Shown here piece after piece: positions 21,510 through 31,359 of a DNA stretch of 64,000 nt. The translations under genes and the position numbers were made by a program. The stretch lies in NCBI GenBank assembly GCA_037043015.1, contig CM073326.1, positions 4,499,845-4,563,844 on the forward strand, read 5' to 3'. Origin of the DNA: Bryum argenteum. Lineage: Eukaryota > Streptophyta > Bryopsida > Bryales > Bryaceae. The notes beneath the pieces are model-generated. The model saw only the letters and a program-made list of their open reading frames with translations. It ran no database searches and was not told the DNA's origin. Numbering within the stretch: position 1 is the first letter of the stretch; each line of letters starts with the position of its first letter.

Positions 21510-24500
21510 ATGGAAGAGACTGTTTCTCGAATGCCGTGGCTTCAGCATGGTTGGTGGTTGACTGTGGGAGATTCCAACAAAGTGATATTATGGATTACAA
21601 TTTATCCTATCATCGAGGGACATCACGCAACAACATTAGGGAAGAGGTTTGGCGAGGTCATTACCATACGAACCCTTCCTTCGCACAAGATATACATCAC
21701 GTGCAAATCGGAATCCGGTTGTGAATTAGAGCCAACATTACTCTCGAAAAGGTTGGTTTTTAAACCGGTTCCGGCAATACTGTTGAAGACGCCACGGTTG
21801 CTGAATCACATTGATGCGGTCCAGAGGGGTTGGACATCTACACATCCGGACGTGCGTGTTGCTCGGCGGAAGAATGTTGATGCATGTATGAGACTATCAC
21901 AGGAGCAGAGAATGCTTCTCACGAGGCTCATGAAGGATCATACAGAGTTTGAGGCATTAAAAGCGGTGAACCCGGTTCAAGCAGCCAGCCAAGGAGCTCC
22001 GGCAGTGCCAAGTGAGGACGATCCTATTTTTCGAGTATTTGCAAAGCCGCACGTCTTGGATCATAGGCCATTATCAGATTCAAGTATTCCTGCAACAAGT
22101 TTGCAGGAAGCGTCTCAAGAACAGCCGGTGGCATGGGTTGCTAATGTTGAAGGAAGTCTTCGTTCGACGATTGCTGAAGGACGTGGTCGCCCTTCAAAGC
22201 GGGCTAGGGGTGCCTCTCAAAATATAGCGTCTACTTCCCATAATCAGCCAACTGCCTCTAATGCCGCTATTGACAGGTCGTTTGGAAGGAATCCATCACT
22301 GCGTGGAGGAAGGAGCCGAATGACAGGTCGTGGCGAGAATGCTGTTGAAGGTGGGAGGCCTCGGTTGGTAGTTGTACCAAATGCAACCCTTGGAGGTTCG
22401 GTTGGAAGAGGATCAACAAGCCGGGTACGTCGGGTCTCTCGTACGGGCCGAAGTTCATCTCGAAGTCAGCAAACGCCTTCAACATCAACAGCAGGAGCTT
22501 CAGTGCACATATCACCAGTGGATGATGAGTCACTGTACTATTCAGATGAAGCTGCCAATGGAGAAGAGAGAGATGGAAATATTATCACCGGTGTTGCACC
22601 ACTCCGTTTTGTGAATGCTCCCGTGCCGACAAGAGCCGATATTGCAAAAGGATCTTTATGGGGAGAAATTGAGTTCTATGCCCATATTGATAATATTATT
22701 GCGCCGAGGAATCCTGATACAAACCACCGTTTGTTATCGGAGAAAAGGGTGGGAGAAGTTTATAACATGCTACACGATCATCTCAGGAGGAATGAAGTGG
22801 CCAAACTAGTACTTCGTCCGGTGAAATACATTATCCATGAGACATTGGATGATGGTCAAGTTCAGATGGAGCAAGTGTCATTTCCGACCGAAGGTACTGC
22901 AAAGGAGTTCACACGAGTATATAACTTGTATGCTCCCACATCAGGACACGACAGCGAGGCTTCTAAGATCACGTGGCTGCAGAGGCACATCATCTGGGAG
23001 CCTGTCGATGGTCAACATGTTGTAGCTGCCTGTAAACTCGCACAGGAGCATTACAAGACAGGGAAGCTCAACCGATTTGAGTACGAATCTACTTTCATGA
23101 AGCGGATGTCCTCCTTTGTAGTTTTTGATGATCCGATCATATACATTTTGAAGTCAGTACGACTCAACATGGCGGCTCATACGGGGAAACACCTTTCTAC
23201 AATGTCCCAAGATCTGAAAAAGCTTCGAGAGATATGGGAATACTACGGAAGGCCAAATAGTTTGATTCGCGCGGACGACGCTCGGAGAGCACGAGCTTTG
23301 GTGGCTGCAGCTAGCGCTGTCCAGAGAATACCCAAAGATGATGAAATTGTCACTATGAAGACGTTGGCATCTAGGTTGGTGAACTTGACGCATCAGGCTT
23401 GGAATCCAAGTGACGAATGTTTTGAAGGTATTCTTCAGGTATGCAAGGACTATGAGAATGGCTTCTTGTTTCATAGCAAGGGTGATGAGACTAGATGGAA
23501 AGAGTTGGCTCAGAAGAAGGACCTTGATGTTACTGTGGATACACGGCCAAATCGATTACGCATGACTCCTCAATGGTTTAAACCATTGACTAGGATTCCA
23601 GATTCTTTATACTTAGGTATTATAAAGTCGTGTGCAGCAAAAACTGTACGACCGGATGGTATTAGGCCCTCTCAAAAATATTATTTTGATGGAGTTGAAG
23701 TAAAGGATCCGAAGTCCCACACTCTTTCCGGTGCGGTGGAGCGGATCATGAGCAGAGAGGCGGTCAAGAATATGATTCGGTATTTGATGGTGGAGAATGG
23801 AGCAGCGTCACCAAGATCCATGGAGGAGTTTTTTGTCTTATCAGTATCAAAGTATTTTCCCGGGGGACTAGAGCAACTCCAAGATTTTGGCACGTTACTG
23901 AGTTCGATTATGAAGACTAAGTGGGCCGCTCCAGAAGTAAAGAATGTGTCTGAACTTGACGATATACGCGACCTCATTCCTGCAATCATCAGCAACCATT
24001 TTGAAGATGTTGGACAAGGGGGGGTTGGCTACTATACCCCACCTGTACCCGAAGATCTATTGAGCGCACAAATTTGGGAGTGGAAGATGAATCTCAAGTT
24101 ACCAGGCGATAATGCTGCAGACACTCTTCTTGTTCGATATAGGAGAGGGCTATTCCGTCGAGATACTGTCTTACTCAAGCAGTCATACCTATGGGTTATA
24201 GATTGTCGCCGTGGTGGAGGTCGATACGGAGACGGTGTCTGGTCTGATGACCAGTACGTGAAAATCATTGAGCAATTGAAGTTATGGATGTCAAACATCG
24301 ACCGATGGAATGTCGTGTTTTTGCTTCCGCCTGGTGTATACTACACGGCGGAAATGTTGGTGAAGTTGAAGCTTCCGGTGGATTGCTCTTATCTACGCGG
24401 ATGTTGGAGCTTCCGATATACTCCAAAGGATTATCCACAGAACATCAAAGAGGCCAACTCTTTTATTCAGGCGGTGGAAGCTACCGGCGATGTTCTTATT

Positions 24501-25640
24501 TACCTACATCATCCCAGCAATTCAACAGCCAAGTTGAATATTGTAGCTTCAACCGTACCACTTCCTCTTGTGTTCCACGACCGTCGTGGAAATCCCAGAA
24601 AGCCAGTTGAAGCCGATCCTCTCGAGAGATCTCCAATAGAGTTGGCGAGGTTGGTCGAAGCATACATGCCTCATGGTTGGGGTTTAGTGGCATGTAACAT
24701 CGGAACTGCCATCCCAACAATATTGACGTCAACATTCAAGGGAAACGACGTCATTGTCATTGACGATTGTAGCAAGAGGGATTCATTTCTTCATGATGAG
24801 TTATCACAAAAGTTGGGAGGCCAACTTGTAATCCCAATAAGAGTTGCAATGTCTCCGAGACATCGGGCTGGTGATGGGGCAACAAGTGAGGGTGATCCAA
24901 TGGCTCGAGCGCATGACAATACGGAATCTGAGTACGAACGGTTAGGTTTCAACATAAGAAGGCCACAGGACCATACACCGGCATCCTCTAGTTCTGAAGA
25001 TGAAGTGTCTCCCGCATCAAGTGGCGGTCATGAAAATGATGAAGAAGTGGCAACAAAAGAGGGAGACGAAGGGGCCGATTTTACGGTATCGGAATACGAT
25101 TCAGTACCAGAACCGGAACCTGAAGGACCGCCGACTGAACTTCATACATCGTCTGTTGTTCCATCAACACCGCAATTTGAGGTTGTAGCAACTGAGAGGA
25201 CACTACAAATGGGGACGGATGGCGAAGAGACTATAGAAGACGACAACAGAGTTTCAGAGACCCAAGAAGATGATCATTCTATAGGGATGGAAGGCGGAGA
25301 TCATACTCTTCATCATTTTCACGTCATGCAGAGATTGGTTGAAAGGTCGTCTGGAGAGAATCCAATGGAGCAAGGATCTATGATGGATGGCGAACACGAC
25401 GGTATCCAGTCAACTAGCGGTCCCTCTTTCAAAGAAATCTTTGGTTCAGGATATTCGTTCAGAGATGGCTTCTACTTTGATGCAGATGGAATAAGGCACG
25501 TAAGGAGAGGAGAGTCCGGTAACTATACATATGAACAACACACAACCGTTGGCACATCAGCCGGATCAGTGCCCGATGAATTGGTGGATGCTATGGTAGA
25601 GAACGCAATGAGCCACGCGACTGGCCTTTCATCTATGTAG
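21510..25640 (+). CDS. Transposon protein with a DNA-methyltransferase-like fold, catalytic motifs missing
   Basis: 1376 codons from the first ATG; the frame is open a little upstream, and a good splice acceptor (ctacttcag) at 21478-21486 suggests a 5' exon. Residues ~235-340 are Ser/Arg/Gly-rich and basic; residues ~1130-1376 are acidic and low-complexity. At about 890-1095 the order of elements resembles N6/N4-type DNA methyltransferases: YLWVIDCRRGGG where the family has D-P-P-Y, then WSDDQYVKIIEQL, VVFLLPPG, and ERSPIELARLVEAYMPHGWG followed by VACNIGTAIPTIL and NDVIVIDD where the family has DxFxGxGTT and FIGIE. The DPPY and FxGxG residues are replaced, so catalysis is unlikely. The fold assignment is inference from pattern. 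Its pairing with the DUF7869-like gene inside one element suggests a structural or DNA-binding role in transposition or silencing evasion. Confidence 0.6.
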   Translation: MEETVSRMPWLQHGWWLTVGDSNKVILWITIYPIIEGHHATTLGKRFGEVITIRTLPSHKIYITCKSESGCELEPTLLSKRLVFKPVPAILLKTPRLLNHIDAVQRGWTSTHPDVRVARRKNVDACMRLSQEQRMLLTRLMKDHTEFEALKAVNPVQAASQGAPAVPSEDDPIFRVFAKPHVLDHRPLSDSSIPATSLQEASQEQPVAWVANVEGSLRSTIAEGRGRPSKRARGASQNIASTSHNQPTASNAAIDRSFGRNPSLRGGRSRMTGRGENAVEGGRPRLVVVPNATLGGSVGRGSTSRVRRVSRTGRSSSRSQQTPSTSTAGASVHISPVDDESLYYSDEAANGEERDGNIITGVAPLRFVNAPVPTRADIAKGSLWGEIEFYAHIDNIIAPRNPDTNHRLLSEKRVGEVYNMLHDHLRRNEVAKLVLRPVKYIIHETLDDGQVQMEQVSFPTEGTAKEFTRVYNLYAPTSGHDSEASKITWLQRHIIWEPVDGQHVVAACKLAQEHYKTGKLNRFEYESTFMKRMSSFVVFDDPIIYILKSVRLNMAAHTGKHLSTMSQDLKKLREIWEYYGRPNSLIRADDARRARALVAAASAVQRIPKDDEIVTMKTLASRLVNLTHQAWNPSDECFEGILQVCKDYENGFLFHSKGDETRWKELAQKKDLDVTVDTRPNRLRMTPQWFKPLTRIPDSLYLGIIKSCAAKTVRPDGIRPSQKYYFDGVEVKDPKSHTLSGAVERIMSREAVKNMIRYLMVENGAASPRSMEEFFVLSVSKYFPGGLEQLQDFGTLLSSIMKTKWAAPEVKNVSELDDIRDLIPAIISNHFEDVGQGGVGYYTPPVPEDLLSAQIWEWKMNLKLPGDNAADTLLVRYRRGLFRRDTVLLKQSYLWVIDCRRGGGRYGDGVWSDDQYVKIIEQLKLWMSNIDRWNVVFLLPPGVYYTAEMLVKLKLPVDCSYLRGCWSFRYTPKDYPQNIKEANSFIQAVEATGDVLIYLHHPSNSTAKLNIVASTVPLPLVFHDRRGNPRKPVEADPLERSPIELARLVEAYMPHGWGLVACNIGTAIPTILTSTFKGNDVIVIDDCSKRDSFLHDELSQKLGGQLVIPIRVAMSPRHRAGDGATSEGDPMARAHDNTESEYERLGFNIRRPQDHTPASSSSEDEVSPASSGGHENDEEVATKEGDEGADFTVSEYDSVPEPEPEGPPTELHTSSVVPSTPQFEVVATERTLQMGTDGEETIEDDNRVSETQEDDHSIGMEGGDHTLHHFHVMQRLVERSSGENPMEQGSMMDGEHDGIQSTSGPSFKEIFGSGYSFRDGFYFDADGIRHVRRGESGNYTYEQHTTVGTSAGSVPDELVDAMVENAMSHATGLSSM

Positions 25641-26188
25641 ATCAATATTCGGATCATTGTGTTAGAGGTGTGCATTTGTTTGACACGGTAGAATATAGTA
25701 GAGTGATTGAAATGTTGGTTCTTATTTACGACATCAAGATTATTATCCAAATATTATATTTTGTTGATGTCTATGTTTCTTGTCAATTTTATTGTACATC
25801 GAGAGGTTGTACACTTTGAATATTGTTGACGTGTAGTAAACGAATCGTGTTGTCACTTCAAATCGAGATAATTTATGGTTTAATAAAAGTTTGAAATAAA
25901 TATTGTATGCACATTGAATGCAAATACGGACAAACAGTACGTGATTATTATTGTAGTTCTGTAGACCAAAATGTACTAGAATTAAAGTGATGATGTATGT
26001 TCATTGGATATATTATAACCACATAGTTTTCCAATAGCCGTGAAAATTCAAAAATGTCGGTTTATTATATTATAGATCTTCCAGTATAACTAGAATATAG
26101 AATCCTTTGCAAATTTCAATCTAGAAGATTCAAAAAATAAATTAGGTGGATAATTTTTTTTAATTGCATGCCAAAAAGTGCACTTGCC

Positions 26189-26216
26189 CAAGTGCGTAAT
26201 TGCTTAATTGCGTGTT
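26189..26216 (-). repeat. Right terminal inverted repeat of the 11.8-kb transposon
   Basis: Pairs with 14418-14445. Just inside it, aagtgcacttg and aagtgcg words mirror the left end. Confidence 0.8.
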
Positions 26217-26220
26217 GTAT

Positions 26221-28658
26221 GGGGAGATGGTTGCCGGAGATGGAACTTTGGTAATATTTCCCGGAGAATCATAATTTTGATGTATAAGTGTGAGGAGACC
26301 ACCACGAGCGGGGGTGTAGGACATTCTTTGTTGAATACATCTAGTAAGGGCATGTGTGTTGTTGAAGATGAGTTTGTATTGTGGAAGCATGCGTTGGATG
26401 TATTTTGTGGATTTATTAGCTGTAAGTTTGGTTTCTTGAATAGTAATGATTGCAGGAGAGTTTTCTATAAGTTTGTGGAGGCTTGGAAGGGCGGTGTTTA
26501 GTGAGGCTGCGTTCCACGTCGTGATGTGATTATTTTGTTGAGTTGTAATTTGAGGTTGTGGTGCAATAGAAGCGATGGGTGGCCGTGGGGGTGGATGTGA
26601 ATATTTGGGGAGTGTATCTTTGCATTTTAAGGATTCGATGAGTAATGCATCTGGGAGGTATGGAAATGCATTTTTGAGTGTATCTTGGTTGATAGGATTG
26701 TTGGATTCTAGGATATATTTATAGAGTTTTGTGTGTATGGTGTTAGATGGTTTAATGAGATGGTGGTGTGTGGTGAGGAATTGGGTGTATGGATGTGCGT
26801 GGTTTAAGTGTCTATCAGGGTTATTTGGTAATCGGGAAAGTGTGTTGAGTAGAGATGTTGTCCAATATGGATGTGGGTTGGATAATATATGTTGTTCGCA
26901 AAGTGGTAGATTTGGGCCAATAGTGGTGATTAGTGCGTATAAGAGGTGTGAGGGTGGAAAATGAGAATGGTTTTGTATGTAGCGTGTGAGACATGGGTGT
27001 ATTGTTGTACTTGTGTGGTGGTATGGATGATTGGGTTGGATTGTGGAAGAGAATATGGAAGCAAGATGGGTATATTCAGGATAGAGCATTATTGTACAGG
27101 GAATGAAATAGGTTCGGCTGCGTCTTCTATGTTGTGCCGGATGGGCGTGTAGGATGTTTGGCATAGGACCTGGGTTGGATTCTATGTCACCACAAAGGAG
27201 CAAGAATATTTGATTAGGGACAAATTTACTTGTAACTATTTTGGCTTTTGGTTTGGATAAGTGTGTGTGCGTGTAGAGGTAAAATCGAAAGGTGATGTGA
27301 GAGTTAAGGTTAGGCATGGGAGGTTCTAGGTGTGCTAGAAAGTGACTTGTTACTAGGTGTAAGAATTTTGGATGGGATATGATTTCTGTGATGTGTTGAA
27401 GAAATAGGTTTATGAGGTTTGTGTGTGTTATGTAGATATTTTGATGGGATGTTTGTGAGTGTTGTGGGTTTGGTGTGCTAAAGTTTTTGGATTGAATGTG
27501 TGGTGTGGAGAGGCATGTGTCAAGAGGAGGAGGGGTATTTGGATTAGAGTGTTTGTATGGTAAGATATATAGATAAGTGCATCGATCCTTTCGAAAGGGG
27601 CAAGTGTGAATGAAGTGTCCGTTTGTTATGCTAGTGACCTGATTCTCATTTGGGCAAGAGGAATTTGGAGTATTACTAATGACTTCCATAGTAGGGCAAA
27701 AGAAGGGATTTTGGATGTTGGTGGGGCAGTAATTTTGGGGAGTTTTGGGGGTGTGGGGAGGCCAGGTATGGGAATGAGGGGGGGTTTTGGACTTTACTGG
27801 GGGGATGGGGTGGGTATATGATAGGGAAGAGGTCCGGGTATATACTGGGGGGAGGGGCTGGACAATTGAGGTAGAGAGGGACCGGGTATATACTTGGGGT
27901 AGGAGCCGGGTATACGAGGGGGAGGGGGTCCAGGAGTCTGGGAGGGGTCGGGTATAGGTATGTGGTAGGTTCGAGAGGTGTATCGTTGAGTTGGGCCGGA
28001 GTACGGGTATTGGAGCAGATGTTGAGTGGGGCAGTTGGGTATGATAAAGAAGGTTTTCGAGGATAGGCACCGTGGGTGGCTTCTTTGAGAAGCTTAGCCA
28101 AGGGGTATAGAAACCAAAGGAGCCTATGTACTTGTGCGGCGAGGAAGGCTGCCTGCGGGCGCGATGTCTATGGGTGCAAATTAAAAGTCTAGAGAGAGGT
28201 GTGGGCGTTGCGGCAAAGGGTTCATCGCTGTGGTGTACTCTTTGCGAGAACCAGATGGGGTAGTTTGAGCAGAGGAGTATTGAGGTTGAAACTATATGAA
28301 GAGCGCAGGGGTACTGGGCGTTATGTGTGATGGGAGACTGAAAGTGAAGAGTTGTTGTGGGTAGGATGCTCAGAGAAGGAGAAGTAATTGGTAGGTAGGG
28401 AGGGACCATAGAGGAGAGAAGTGCTGGGTCTTTACTTGTATGAGTGTGTTGAACTCGTAATGCATGAGGTAAGGGAGAAAGACACAAATATATCTGTGAG
28501 AGTGTAGAAAAGTTGAGTAAAAGTGCCATCCTAGGAATAATGTAATAGGTAGTAATGTGAAGCTTCGAGCCTACAAGCATCTGATGTGAAACCAGAAGGG
28601 GGAGAAAACATGCTAGCAAAAATAGGGTTGCTCTAAACATGTATGGTGTTTTACACAT
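26221..28658 (-). CDS. LINE ORF2, N-terminal part: leader, 2A motif and first half of APE endonuclease
   Basis: Start chosen at ATG 28658, which overlaps the ORF1 stop in the string ATGTGTAA; an alternative ATG at 28715 would overlap ORF1 by 65 nt, and the frame is open back to 28739 without ATG. Residues 1-26 are hydrophobic (MFRATLFLLACFLPLLV), like a signal peptide or anchor. Residues ~170-360 are Pro/Tyr/Thr/Ser-rich with repeated YTRPLP- and PPVYTR-like units. Residues 490-498 form a consensus 2A motif. The endonuclease begins near residue 735 (HITTWNAASLN) with IITIQETKL, supplying catalytic Asn and Glu. Sequence is cut by the transposon at 26220 (after ATISPY); the endonuclease continues at 14413. 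If 2A works, translation yields a ~497-residue leader protein and a separate APE-RT-RNase H protein starting with proline. Confidence 0.85.
27165..27191 (-). other. 2A ribosome-skipping motif in LINE ORF2
   Basis: Nine codons read GDIESNPGP, preceded by QIFLLLC. This matches the known 2A consensus D(V/I)ExNPG|P with the leucine-rich approach typical of 2A in non-LTR retrotransposons. It lies in frame between the low-complexity leader and the endonuclease. The expected break is between Gly497 and Pro498. Confidence 0.9.
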
Positions 28659-30756
28659 CAAAGGTGATGTTATCTGGAAGTGGAGGGTTTGCGGGTGGAC
28701 CCTCGGGTAGTCCATTGGTAAGTGCCGAGAAGATTCCACTCATGTGGTGACTATATTCACGTGAAGCTGATGTGAGCAGTTGAAGTTGATGTGCTAAATG
28801 AACCTGATGTTGTTGTTGCTGGGTGGTGACGTGTTCAATGCGTTCCGTGGTGTGATTGTTGATTGTGGTGCCGATAGAGTTGAGATGTGATTTGAGGCGA
28901 TTTTCAACTGCAAAGATGGAGTTCTCAATCTGGATCAAGGTTGGAGATGCAGTAGTCTCATTCTTGAAAGCGGTGAGGGCGTCAGCAATGACTTCTCGGG
29001 TAGGACGTTGATCTTGGATTTTGGCAGCGGCTTGTGGATTAGATCCTTTCAAACTGCGGGCATGCGGAGAAAAGTCAAGCAGTCTTCCTAGACAACGCAC
29101 TCCCTTGAGGTTGCACCATTGAGTGTACACTGCTGCGTTGAGACATCGAATCGTGGCAAGGCCGTCATGGCGATTCAGAGGGTCCCCTTCGGCTTGGTTG
29201 TAGTGGATGTTGATGACATTCTTGGGTCCAAGTAACTTGTGCAGTGCAGCGGTGATGGGTACCTGAGCAAGGTCCATAGGCAAGCCACGAACAACAATGG
29301 AGGTAGAAAGGGCCTCTGGGACATTAGTATGATTAGACCTATCTGTAGGGGGGAGTGTAACGCTTAGGCGAGCGTTACCAAAGTAGATGGGAGTGTCTAG
29401 GAGGTACTGTTTAGTTTTAGCAGATGCTAGAGTGATTTCTGCAAACTCAAGTTCCTTTGACTGTTTGGTAACTCTTACAAATTCAAGATTAGCCCCGGCA
29501 AGATAGCCATATCGAGTTAGTTCACCTAGCAGTTGTCTAGACGTGTAGTGTGCTAAACGTGGGCTTGTTAGTACTAATTTGCGGTTAGTAGCGGTAGAAG
29601 GAAAGTCAAATCCTTTCTCTATTTTACCAATGACATAGGAAGAATCATGGAGTTGTAGAGTGAAGATTCTTGAACCTTTGCGGAGTCCTATGCCGTCAAT
29701 ACTAGGGTTGAGAAGGTCCACCTTGAGGAAACCAAGCCAATTCTTGGTAACGGGGTGAACTATGGCTGTGACTGGTTTACGGAGTCTAGTGGCAAGAGGG
29801 ATGCCCATAGAGGCAAAACGAGCAATGGCCGCCTCTTGCACGTCATGCTTTTTCATCTCATGGTACCCATGGTCAAATCTTATAACAATTTGGTTAGTAT
29901 GACATAAACCTGTGTGGACGTCAACATCTAATCCATATGGGACTTGAGTTAAGTGTAAATACTGACCTGGGAGGCCGTCCGGACGCGCGCTAGGGTAAAG
30001 CAATTGTGGGACATGAGGGAAGGCATGACGGAGGGAGTGAAATTTAGAGAGTTCAGATTCTAGCATATCAAATGTTAGTAAATTAGACTCAGATGTGTCT
30101 AACCATTCAGGAAGGCCGCGCTGTATGTTCATCTGCTCATGGACTGAAAAGGTGAGCCAGAGCTTGTCAACATAATCAGCAAATGATGGTGGGTTAGTAG
30201 GAGTGAGAGTTATAGAAGTGCCTGGAATGGGAGCAGTACTAGGAATGAACAAAGGGCTAGATTGATGCGAGGCGATGTGATCTGAGGCTGTGCTGGCCGA
30301 AGGAACGTTAGCTGACTTTGGCCTCAACATATGGAGATTCTGTTGGTCTTGGATTGGTGCAGGCGGTGCATCAGCAACTTTGAGCGGTTGTTGGACACGC
30401 ACAGAGGTCATCTCTTGGTCAGTTGTGGCTGGGGTCCGGTATTGTTGGGAAGAGTGAGAGTCATGTTGTTCATGTTCCACGTCTCCATCGCTGTCGTTAG
30501 CGATCGTTTGCAGGCGGCGCTTCCGTTGTAATCGAGAAGAAGTAGGAATCGGTACAACTTGCTCTGGTTCAGGTGCACAGTCCTCTGGCCAGTCTCGGAT
30601 GGCGGTGGGTGCATCAATGGCGAGAGCATCCATACCTGCTGAAATTCTTTTCTTGCGTGAATGCGAAGAGCTGGAACGACTTGATTTGTCCGAGACAGAT
30701 CTTAGAGAGTCCTTGGAGCAAGTACTAGCACGTGCAATGCTTTTTGGGCGAGGCAT
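28651..30756 (-). CDS. LINE ORF1: RRM and coiled-coil nucleic-acid-binding protein
   Basis: 701 codons from ATG at 30756, chosen because the protein there becomes typical coding sequence (MPRPKSIARAS); the frame is open upstream to 31572 in low-complexity, repeat-derived sequence. Residues ~1-60 are basic and Ser-rich (SDKSSRSSSSHSRKKR), a likely nuclear signal. Around 485-565 is an RRM-like segment (SIVVRGLPMDL..., NINIHYNQ-like strand, GLATIRCLNAAVY). The C-terminal ~130 residues have a heptad-like and Gln/His-rich stretch (ENRLKSHLNSI, TTQQQQHQVHLAHQLQLL), probably a trimerising coiled coil. RRM plus coiled coil is the known ORF1 architecture of L1/I-type LINEs; no CCHC knuckle is visible. 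The stop overlaps the ORF2 start, suggesting termination-reinitiation. No disabling mutation in this ORF. Confidence 0.75.
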   Translation of the reverse strand: MPRPKSIARASTCSKDSLRSVSDKSSRSSSSHSRKKRISAGMDALAIDAPTAIRDWPEDCAPEPEQVVPIPTSSRLQRKRRLQTIANDSDGDVEHEQHDSHSSQQYRTPATTDQEMTSVRVQQPLKVADAPPAPIQDQQNLHMLRPKSANVPSASTASDHIASHQSSPLFIPSTAPIPGTSITLTPTNPPSFADYVDKLWLTFSVHEQMNIQRGLPEWLDTSESNLLTFDMLESELSKFHSLRHAFPHVPQLLYPSARPDGLPGQYLHLTQVPYGLDVDVHTGLCHTNQIVIRFDHGYHEMKKHDVQEAAIARFASMGIPLATRLRKPVTAIVHPVTKNWLGFLKVDLLNPSIDGIGLRKGSRIFTLQLHDSSYVIGKIEKGFDFPSTATNRKLVLTSPRLAHYTSRQLLGELTRYGYLAGANLEFVRVTKQSKELEFAEITLASAKTKQYLLDTPIYFGNARLSVTLPPTDRSNHTNVPEALSTSIVVRGLPMDLAQVPITAALHKLLGPKNVINIHYNQAEGDPLNRHDGLATIRCLNAAVYTQWCNLKGVRCLGRLLDFSPHARSLKGSNPQAAAKIQDQRPTREVIADALTAFKNETTASPTLIQIENSIFAVENRLKSHLNSIGTTINNHTTERIEHVTTQQQQHQVHLAHQLQLLTSASREYSHHMSGIFSALTNGLPEGPPANPPLPDNITFDV

Positions 30757-31215
30757 GGTGGCGGAATAGTGTACAATGTAAGCTGCAGAGAGAGGTAGTT
30801 GGAGTGAGCGTAAGTTCTTGACATACCAATCAGAATTAACAAATAAACAGCACGGTAAAACTGAATTGTTACGGAGGGTGAATGCGTACCTGAAATGTGT
30901 TTGTTGGCGGGTGAGTTTGGAGTGTGTATGGGGTTGGTATTTATAAGTGCAATGTTTGAGTATCATGTGGGTATCGCATGAGGTAGAGGTGAGCGGTGCT
31001 ACAGTTCTTGTGGGTCGAGTTTTTCTCCTTTTGCCGTCAGTGTGCCGAATTTGGTGGACAGGTGTGTTCTGGTTATTGGAGCTGAGAATTGATCGGGGTG
31101 GGGGTGTCGTGGCTATTGTCATGTGGTAGTGATTCATGGCTAGAAAAGTGGCAGCAGTGTGAGTGTAATGCGGTGGGTGCGAATGCATGGAGGTTTCGGT
31201 GGGAGGTGGATAAGA

Positions 31216-31359
31216 TGGATCGGGAATTATGGTGGTATTGTGGTGCGGTGTGGGTAGATGAGTTGGATCATGAATTTCGGGAGAAGTGCGGTGCGGTGTC
31301 AGTAGATGAGGTGGATCGTGAATTTCGGTGGAAGTGCGTTGCCGTGTGAGTTGGTGAGA
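31216..31359. repeat. 48-bp tandem repeat, three copies, in LINE 5' region
   Basis: Units start with tggatc at 31216, 31264 and 31312 and share gaattt..gg..gtgcggtg..gtagatgag. Copies have diverged by several bases. Confidence 0.75.

Larger units (their letters stand above)
14418..26216. mobile_element. 11.8-kb TIR DNA transposon with two divergent large genes, inserted in LINE ORF2
   Basis: The element is defined by imperfect ~28-bp terminal inverted repeats starting aacacacaattaaac on the left and, on the opposite strand, aacacgcaattaagc on the right (about 24 of 28 positions equal). Flanking GTAT repeats at 14414-14417 and 26217-26220 fit a 4-bp duplication, and removing one copy restores the LINE frame (..ATISPY joined to LQILIIA..). 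The motif gtgcactt recurs at both ends. It carries a minus-strand gene (14872-17505) and a plus-strand gene (21510-25640) with a non-coding centre rich in palindromes and G-tracts. Four-bp duplications are known for Sola elements, but assignment to that superfamily is only a guess. Both genes are open, so the insertion may be young. Confidence 0.85.

Noticed and set aside
21510-25640. Active DNA adenine/cytosine methyltransferase
   Set aside because: The positions for DPPY and FxGxG are DCRR and NIGTA; only a fold-level resemblance is claimed.
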